This document shows, piece by piece, positions 7,537-11,886 of a stretch of 11,886 nt of DNA. A program made the translations under genes and the position numbers. The notes below the pieces were generated by a model, which was given only the letters and a program-made list of their open reading frames with translations, was not told the DNA's origin and did not search any database. Where the stretch lies: assembly GCA_964594075.1 (NCBI GenBank), contig CAZQKW010000078.1:1-11886 (forward strand), given 5' to 3'. The DNA is from CAZQKW01 sp964594075 (GTDB lineage: Bacteria > Desulfobacterota > WTBG01 > CAIYCZ01). Each line of letters opens with the position of its first letter. The stretch's first letter is position 1.

Positions 7537-7549
7537 TTCAAAATTTGAA
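7537..7549. promoter_or_regulatory. 13-bp palindrome at the predicted start site
   Basis: TTCAAAATTTGAA is a perfect palindrome around its central base and falls at the predicted transcription start of the transpeptidase promoter, a classic repressor-operator position. A near-identical element, TTCAAAACTTGAA, lies at 11844-11856 upstream of the isocitrate dehydrogenase gene. Operator function is inferred from symmetry and placement only. Confidence 0.4.
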
Positions 7550-7561
7550 CCAGATTGAATC

Positions 7562-8554
7562 ATGACGCAGGCATCTGAAAACATGAAGAAGAAAAACATA
7601 AAATCAGTAATACGAAGCATCGCTGTTATGCTGTATGTCGTGCTTTTTTTGTGGCGCAATAATGCCGTTGCCGAAGAATTCATCAGGGAATTAAAGCAAT
7701 ATCCCTATAATCTTTACCATACCACGGTCATCGGCTCACCGACATGGGCGGAGATTAAACACAAGGATACCCTGCTTGACGTTGCGCGCCGTTTTGATTT
7801 GAGCTACTATAACGAGCTTGAGTTTATCTATCCGCACATTGATGAATGGATTCCCCCGGTTGGAAGGCACCTTGCTATGCCCACCATCTGGATTGTGCCG
7901 CCCACCAAACACGAACAACTGGTCATAAACCTTCCGGAGCAGCGCCTTTACTTCTTCAATAAGGCTGCAGGCACAGTCCAGACCTATCCCATTGGCATAG
8001 GGGATGAAGGATGGGAAACACCGATAGGTGTTTTTCATATACAGGACAAGCGGCCAAACCCGTCTTGGTATATACCCGAGTCGCTCCAGTCAAAATACGG
8101 TATGAAGGTCATGCCGCCGGGACCTGACAACCCGTTAGGGGACTATATGATGAAATTTTCAGCAGGGGCCTATGGCATTCACGGGACAAATATCCCGTGG
8201 GGAGTTGGCGGACTGGTCAGTCATGGCTGTATTCGTATGTATCCGGAGGACGTAAAGGTACTTTATCCGCAGGTAAAGATTGGGACAAAGCTTGAAATTA
8301 TGTACGAACCGGTAAAGATTGGTGTGCGCAATAATTGCATTTTTGTTGAGGCGCACCCGGACATTTATCTGCGCATTCCTAATTATCAGCGCTATGCCAT
8401 GGATAAACTAAAACAAACGCCATTTGTGGACAAGGTAGATATGAAACGGTTTCAGCTTGCAATTTTTTTACAGAATGGCATTCCCACCGAAATTACCCGT
8501 GCGCCCTTGGGGGACTATGCTGAGCGCACGATATTAAATTCAATGTTGCAATAA
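7562..8554 (+). CDS. YkuD-family L,D-transpeptidase with LysM-like region
   Basis: Periplasmic L,D-transpeptidase of the ErfK/YbiS/YcfS/YnhG type (YkuD domain, Pfam PF03734). Such enzymes cross-link peptidoglycan 3-3 or attach lipoproteins to it. Residues 1-37 form an N-terminal signal or anchor: basic KKKNIKSVIR, a hydrophobic core to about 30, and possible cleavage after AVA (35-37). A degenerate LysM-like segment follows (about 64-107, with DTLLDVARRFDLSYYNEL). The catalytic domain spans about 119-250: H207 in GIHGTN and the nucleophile C223 in SHGCIRM (220-226). About 80 residues after it are unassigned. An alternative start is Met8 at 7583; neither start has a good ribosome site. It has its own strong promoter and is divergent from dnaE. 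The next gene downstream encodes an Lpp-like lipoprotein ending in Lys-Lys, a possible substrate. Confidence 0.93.
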   Translation: MTQASENMKKKNIKSVIRSIAVMLYVVLFLWRNNAVAEEFIRELKQYPYNLYHTTVIGSPTWAEIKHKDTLLDVARRFDLSYYNELEFIYPHIDEWIPPVGRHLAMPTIWIVPPTKHEQLVINLPEQRLYFFNKAAGTVQTYPIGIGDEGWETPIGVFHIQDKRPNPSWYIPESLQSKYGMKVMPPGPDNPLGDYMMKFSAGAYGIHGTNIPWGVGGLVSHGCIRMYPEDVKVLYPQVKIGTKLEIMYEPVKIGVRNNCIFVEAHPDIYLRIPNYQRYAMDKLKQTPFVDKVDMKRFQLAIFLQNGIPTEITRAPLGDYAERTILNSMLQ

Positions 8555-8695
8555 GATACCAACGATGTGTCTTAATCCTGGCAGCGGTCAACCTGCTATT
8601 TTATAACTATATAAATTTTCAAGTTTTTATTACATTTCTGCAAGAAAATCAGTAAAAGAATTTGCTTTTTTGTTAAAAAAATGCTAAAAAATAAC

Positions 8696-8723
8696 TTGAT
8701 TTTTGACTAAGAATGATTATACT
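8696..8723 (+). promoter_or_regulatory. Promoter and long leader region before lipoprotein gene
   Basis: TTGATT (8696-8701) and TATACT (8718-8723) with a 16-bp spacer make a good sigma-70 promoter inside the 330-bp gap between 8555 and 8884. Transcription should start near 8730, leaving a leader of about 155 nt. A CTTTAC/GTAAAG dyad (8722-8727, 8743-8748) straddles the start. The rest of the gap is very AT-rich, and I recognise no riboswitch or terminator in it. Confidence 0.65.
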
Positions 8724-8870
8724 TTACCTGCGAAAGAAAAAAGTAAAGAAATTTCAATGTAAAGCATAATTACGGGAAGACGGGAGGTGAGTGAGCGGGT
8801 TACCATTACATATAAAGCTAAGGCATCATGTTATATTATTAACCAACCAAACCATCTATCAACTAAATAA

Positions 8871-8876
8871 AGGAGG
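8871..8876 (+). promoter_or_regulatory. Consensus ribosome binding site of lipoprotein gene
   Basis: AGGAGG, the full anti-Shine-Dalgarno complement, lies 8 nt before the ATG at 8885. It is the strongest ribosome site in the window and fits an abundant product, as expected of an Lpp-type lipoprotein. Confidence 0.8.
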
Positions 8877-8884
8877 AACGAGAG

Positions 8885-9142
8885 ATGAAAAAAATTTTAG
8901 CAATTATTTGTGTTGTGGCCTTTGTATTCAGCCTGAGTGCATGTTGCTCACTGAAAGAAGTCCGCAAATTACAGGATGAGAGCAAACAGGTGCTCAGCAA
9001 ATGCGAAGCTGCTGCAGCCAAAGCTGATGATGCGGCTATGAGAGCCGAGAAGTCGGCCGCCAAAGCAGAGGAAATGGCAAATAAAGCCGAGGCGATGGCT
9101 GACAAGTGCGAGCAGATTTTCAAAAAGAGAATGAAAAAGTAA
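8885..9142 (+). CDS. Lpp/OprI-like alanine-zipper lipoprotein (85 aa)
   Basis: Small outer-membrane lipoprotein of the alanine-zipper type. The signal peptide is 1-19 with lipobox L17-S-A-C20; Cys20 would be lipidated and is followed by a second Cys21. The mature chain is one long helix. Positions 44, 47, 51, 54, 58, 61, 65, 68 and 72 are all Ala with strict 3-4 spacing, the a/d core of a coiled coil. L37 and C40 before the run and C75 and F79 after it continue the register. The rest is Lys/Glu-rich. The C-terminus is Met-Lys-Lys; in E. coli Lpp the terminal Lys is joined to peptidoglycan by L,D-transpeptidases. The length is close to Lpp (78) and OprI (83). It is monocistronic, with its own promoter, AGGAGG ribosome site and terminator, and lies downstream of an L,D-transpeptidase gene. 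Assignment is by architecture, not by strict sequence homology. Confidence 0.85.
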   Translation: MKKILAIICVVAFVFSLSACCSLKEVRKLQDESKQVLSKCEAAAAKADDAAMRAEKSAAKAEEMANKAEAMADKCEQIFKKRMKK

Positions 9143-9160
9143 CGCGCTCATTGGAAACGT

Positions 9161-9196
9161 AAAAAAAGGCCGGTTTTGTGAAACCGACCTTTTTTT
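9161..9196 (+). terminator. Strong intrinsic terminator, symmetrical
   Basis: Arms 9161-9176 (AAAAAAAGGCCGGTTT) and 9181-9196 (AAACCGACCTTTTTTT) pair over 16 positions with one C/A mismatch around a TGTG loop. The 3' arm ends in seven T. It follows the lipoprotein stop by 18 bp. The A-run on the left makes it functional in reverse as well, so it may also end minus-strand transcripts arriving from the synthase operon, whose stop is about 230 bp away. Confidence 0.92.
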
Positions 9197-9261
9197 ATGC
9201 CCGGTAAAAGAGACAGATTTATTTTAATTGCATTTACGGGGGTGTTTGATACGGGAGTTAT

Positions 9262-9411
9262 ATGTATAGCGGTGCTCGAGTCATCATTGCCAATCAACCC
9301 CCTCTTATAATTCAGCGAGGCAATAACCGGCAGGTAGTGTTTGCGCAGGAACAGGACTACACCTATTATGTTGAGGCAAAAAACTTTTCGTCGCACGGCG
9401 TGCGGCAGTGA
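9262..9411 (+). CDS. Hypothetical 49-aa protein
   Basis: Unrecognised small ORF. The ATG at 9262 follows GGGAG (9253-9257) at 4-nt spacing, the same arrangement as at the 38-aa gene at 833. The product begins MYSGARVIIANQ and has no signal peptide, membrane span or lipobox. Alternating hydrophobic and polar residues (ARVIIA, PLIIQ, QVVFA, TYYVEA) would fit beta strands. It converges on the synthase gene with 15 bp between stops and follows the terminator, so it would need its own promoter, which I did not find. It could be real or chance; a minus-strand frame at 9148-9396 over the same bases looks less protein-like. Confidence 0.35.
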   Translation: MYSGARVIIANQPPLIIQRGNNRQVVFAQEQDYTYYVEAKNFSSHGVRQ

Positions 9412-9426
9412 AATGAGGGTAACGTC

Positions 9427-10668
9427 TTAGGGGTTCACGGTCATAATCTTTTTTGCGATTGCGGGATATTTAGCGATGAATTTCAGCTCCTCTTCGGTAA
9501 GGGGCTTTTGCGTGTGCACATTCGCAAACCGCACCAGATCCAAAATCTCCCGCGCCTCCTTTTCGTCTTTAAATACAATATCCAGCTTGCCAAAGACATG
9601 CTGAAAGCCTTTAATGCCGCCATATTCGCCGGTGGTTATCTTTCTGCCGGTTTCCAGAAATTCAAGCTGCCCGCGGCCCAGTTCCTCGCAGTCATACAAC
9701 TCATAATTGCGCCGATCCTTTAATGCACCGTCAGCATGAATACCCGATTCATGGGCAAATGCATTGTCACCCACGCCCACCTGAAATACCGGTATCGGCA
9801 GGCCAAATGAATAGGCGGCATACTTGGCAAGCTTGTATGATTTAGTCAGGTCAATTTTTACCAGACACCCGCCATAGTTTTTTTCAAAGCCGCTTGATTT
9901 GGTCAGCGCCAGTATTACCGACAGCATATCCGCATTGCCGGCCCGTTCGCCCACGCCGTTGACCGTGGTATTGATGTAGGCGTCCTGACCGCCGTCAATG
10001 CAGCCCTTTGCAGCCGCCACCGAACAGGCCACCGCCATACCCAGATCATTGTGGCAATGCAGCTCGCACGGGATACGGCACTGTTCAACGATTGACTTTA
10101 TTCGTTCATACACGGTAAAGGGATCGTCATAGCCCAGGGTGTCGCAATAACGAATACGGTCTGCGCCGTTTTCCCGGGCGCGCTGGGAAAACTCGATTAA
10201 ATAGGAAATGTCAGTCCGCGAGGCATCTTCGGCGTTGACGCCCACAGTTTCCAATCCCAGGTCTCTGGCGCATTTAAGCGCGTCTATCATCATGTCAATA
10301 ATATCCTTGCGGTTTTTCTTGCCGCCGAATTTCCCCTGAATCATCTGGTCAGAAGTAGAAATGGAGATATTGATGTGTTTGAGTTTGGGCACCAGTTCCA
10401 GAGCTTCTTTAATGTCGGCAACAGTTGCCCGCGTCCAGCCGGCAAGCCGCATCGGGGCGAGCACGCCCATTTCCGCAAGCTCAAGATTGGCGTTGATGTA
10501 GTTGATTTCATGCCGGGTATTGGGAAATCCAATCTCTGACTGAAACACGCCCATTTCATTGAGCATCATATTCAGAATGGTTTTTTCGAGTTTTGCAAGT
10601 CCCAGCCGCGATGTCTGCACGCCGTCGCGGTTGGTTACATCAAGAATATAAATTTTATGTGTATTCAT
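9427..10668 (-). CDS. Homocitrate/isopropylmalate synthase-family acyltransferase, possible Re-citrate synthase
   Basis: Member of the HMGL-like/DRE-TIM acyltransferase family (Pfam PF00682), which condenses an acyl-CoA with a 2-oxo acid. The first motif is DVTNRDGVQTSRLG (10-23), with R14/D15 for substrate and metal. Metal-binding HCHND is at 204-208, NTTVNGVGERAGNA at 233-246, and the accessory HESGIH at 306-311. At 413 aa it lacks the C-terminal leucine-regulatory domain of LeuA (about 510 aa). Candidate reactions are homocitrate, isopropylmalate, citramalate or Re-face citrate synthesis. The partner gene 14 bp upstream is an isocitrate-type dehydrogenase, and no leuCD or aconitase is in view, so Re-citrate synthase is favoured by context. 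The start is supported by AGGAG (10677-10681) at 8-nt spacing. Family is certain; substrate is inference. Confidence 0.85.
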   Translation of the reverse strand: MNTHKIYILDVTNRDGVQTSRLGLAKLEKTILNMMLNEMGVFQSEIGFPNTRHEINYINANLELAEMGVLAPMRLAGWTRATVADIKEALELVPKLKHINISISTSDQMIQGKFGGKKNRKDIIDMMIDALKCARDLGLETVGVNAEDASRTDISYLIEFSQRARENGADRIRYCDTLGYDDPFTVYERIKSIVEQCRIPCELHCHNDLGMAVACSVAAAKGCIDGGQDAYINTTVNGVGERAGNADMLSVILALTKSSGFEKNYGGCLVKIDLTKSYKLAKYAAYSFGLPIPVFQVGVGDNAFAHESGIHADGALKDRRNYELYDCEELGRGQLEFLETGRKITTGEYGGIKGFQHVFGKLDIVFKDEKEAREILDLVRFANVHTQKPLTEEELKFIAKYPAIAKKIMTVNP

Positions 10669-10682
10669 AGTTTTCGCTCCTA

Positions 10683-11747
10683 TTATAAAAAATGCAATAT
10701 GCGGTCTGCCATTTCTCTGGTTCCGACCGGCTGACGGAGGTTCAGGTCCTTGGTAACATATTGACCTTCCCGCACTACTTTTTCAACTGCAGCCTGCAGC
10801 CTTTCAGCGGCAGGGAATTCGCCTAAATGCCTGAGCATCATGACTCCTGCAAGAATCAAGGCGCAGGGGTTCATCTCATTTTTCCCCGCATATTTTGGTG
10901 CTGAACCATGAACCGCTTCAAAAATAGCACAGTTATCGCCGATATTAGCGCTGGGCGCCATGCCTAAGCCGCCGACCAGACCGGCGCACAGGTCGGAAAC
11001 GATATCACCATACAGGTTCGGCGCAAGCAGAATATCAAATTTTTGCGGAGCTGATACTAACTGAAAACACAGGTTGTCAATAAAGATATGCTCCAGCTCA
11101 ATCTGGGGAAAGGAGTAAGAGACATTCCGTATTTCTTCAAAAAACAGTCCGTCGGTATATTTCATGATGTTTGACTTGGTGACCGCGGTAATTTTAGTCC
11201 GCTTGTTGCGGAGTGCAAAATCAAAGGCAAACTGGGCAATCCTTCTGGTGGCCGTGCGGGAAATGGGCTTTAGACTTATCCCCGAATCCAGCGGAATATC
11301 CCGGTCCAAAATCTTTTTTACCAGATCAATAAGTTCGCGGGTTGTGGCATCATGTTCTTTAAATTCAATGCCGGAATACAAATCCTCGGTATTTTCCCGG
11401 ATTATAACCAGGTCAACGTCCTGCAAAGCGCATTTGAAACCAGTGATGGTTTTGCACGGGCGAATACAGGCATACAGGTCAAAATGGTGCCGTAATTGCA
11501 CATTGACGCTTCGATAGCCTGAGCCTGCCGGTGTTGTCAACGGCCCTTTGAGCGCCACTCGGTTTTTTTCAATAGAATCAAGCACCGCACGGGGCAAGGG
11601 CGTGCCGTGTTTTTCAAAGCTGTGCAGGCCGGCTTCTACAACTTCCCAGTTGATGGAAACCCCGGTTGCATCAATGCAGCGCCGCGCTTCTGTAGCAAGT
11701 TCAGGGCCGATGCCGTCACCCGGGATAAGCGTTACGATATGCGTCAT
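10683..11747 (-). CDS. Isocitrate dehydrogenase (short beta-decarboxylating type)
   Basis: Oxidises and decarboxylates isocitrate to 2-oxoglutarate (Pfam PF00180 family), 354 aa. The N-terminal loop is IPGDGIGPE (8-16). The substrate loop RSVNVQLR gives S80, N82 and R86, aligned with E. coli Icd S113, N115 and R119; this pair marks isocitrate rather than isopropylmalate or homoisocitrate enzymes. R96, R117, Y124 (ENTEDLYSG) and K191 (TKSNIMKYTDG) complete the site, with D224, D248 and D252 for metal. The cofactor loop HGSAPKYAGKN has K285/Y286 where NAD enzymes usually have Asp-Ile, so NADP use is possible. I chose the ATG at 11747, with AGGA (11754-11757) at 6-nt spacing, over an upstream ATG at 11816 that adds 23 non-family residues. 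It is the first gene of a two-gene operon with the synthase. Confidence 0.9.
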   Translation of the reverse strand: MTHIVTLIPGDGIGPELATEARRCIDATGVSINWEVVEAGLHSFEKHGTPLPRAVLDSIEKNRVALKGPLTTPAGSGYRSVNVQLRHHFDLYACIRPCKTITGFKCALQDVDLVIIRENTEDLYSGIEFKEHDATTRELIDLVKKILDRDIPLDSGISLKPISRTATRRIAQFAFDFALRNKRTKITAVTKSNIMKYTDGLFFEEIRNVSYSFPQIELEHIFIDNLCFQLVSAPQKFDILLAPNLYGDIVSDLCAGLVGGLGMAPSANIGDNCAIFEAVHGSAPKYAGKNEMNPCALILAGVMMLRHLGEFPAAERLQAAVEKVVREGQYVTKDLNLRQPVGTREMADRILHFL

Positions 11748-11842
11748 ATCAGTTCCTAAGTGTTTTATGAGATGCATTACTGTAACAGATTTTTGAGTGC
11801 TTTTGAAGAGGTTCAAAAAAGTGACAGATTTAATTTATGAAA

Positions 11843-11877
11843 ATTCAAAACTTGAATACCCCGCTTTGTAAGCGGGG
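11843..11877. repeat. Two adjacent dyads upstream of isocitrate dehydrogenase gene
   Basis: ATTCAA (11843-11848) and TTGAAT (11852-11857) around AAC form one inverted repeat. CCCCGCT (11859-11865) and AGCGGGG (11871-11877) around TTGTA form a GC-rich hairpin one base further on. No T-run follows on either strand, so it is not a clear intrinsic terminator. It lies about 100 bp upstream of the dehydrogenase start at the window edge. It may be a regulatory site, the end of an unseen upstream feature, or a dispersed palindromic repeat; the window is too short to tell. Confidence 0.5.
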
Positions 11878-11886
11878 ATGAAAAGT

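Noticed and set aside
8555..8610. Terminator after the transpeptidase gene (GCAG/CTGC near 8580-8596)
   Set aside because: The stem is short and bulged and the T-run is interrupted; not a convincing intrinsic terminator.
8787..8979. GTG-started leader frames upstream of and overlapping the lipoprotein gene
   Set aside because: Starts are either without spacing or too close to the GGGAGG site. One frame runs out of phase through the lipoprotein, and products look random.
8863..9151. Minus-strand Ala/Ser/Leu-rich frames
   Set aside because: They are antisense shadows of the repetitive alanine-zipper gene; low complexity keeps all frames open.
11748..11842. Sigma-70 promoter for the dehydrogenase operon
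   Set aside because: I tried several TTGAAC/TTACAG and CATAAA/TACAGT combinations, but none has acceptable spacing.

Overview
The window looks like chromosomal DNA of a Gram-negative (diderm) bacterium. It has two lipobox signal peptides, an alanine-zipper lipoprotein of the Lpp/OprI type, a periplasmic L,D-transpeptidase and a DnaE1-type replicative polymerase. A homocitrate-synthase-like enzyme next to an isocitrate dehydrogenase suggests an anaerobe, and Desulfobacterota or a neighbouring lineage is my best guess, held loosely. I see no transposase, integrase, phage gene, tRNA, rRNA or CRISPR array.

Layout. Positions 1-489 hold no convincing gene. At 490-1153 three very small genes lie on the + strand: a 94-aa MORN_2/YwqK-like lipoprotein, then single-span membrane proteins of 38 and 54 aa. 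They converge, with a 6-bp gap, on a minus-strand information-processing operon read from 7371 down to 1160. Its order is dnaE, a UPF0280 (ApbE-like) protein, a HIT-family nucleotidyl hydrolase/transferase, ksgA/rsmA, and a Mut7-C PIN/zinc-ribbon protein that overlaps ksgA by 4 bp.

A divergent region (7372-7561) carries a very good sigma-70 promoter with a palindrome at its predicted start site. It drives a YkuD-family L,D-transpeptidase (7562-8554). About 330 bp further on, behind its own promoter, lies an 85-aa alanine-zipper lipoprotein (8885-9142) ending in Lys-Lys, followed by a strong symmetrical terminator. The two make a plausible enzyme-substrate pair for tethering the outer membrane to peptidoglycan.

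On the right, a two-gene minus-strand operon encodes an isocitrate-dehydrogenase-type beta-decarboxylating dehydrogenase (11747-10683) and a homocitrate/isopropylmalate-synthase-family acyltransferase (10668-9427). The dehydrogenase keeps the isocitrate-type Ser-x-Asn loop. The synthase partner is therefore a candidate Re-citrate synthase, and the pair could supply 2-oxoglutarate by the oxidative branch of the TCA cycle. A 49-aa ORF (9262-9411) converges on it.

I found no clearly new multi-gene system. The best leads are the transpeptidase/alanine-zipper pair, the possible Re-citrate synthase operon, a 13-bp palindrome shared by two regulatory regions, the tiny-membrane-protein cluster, and a Mut7-C protein lacking expected acidic residues.
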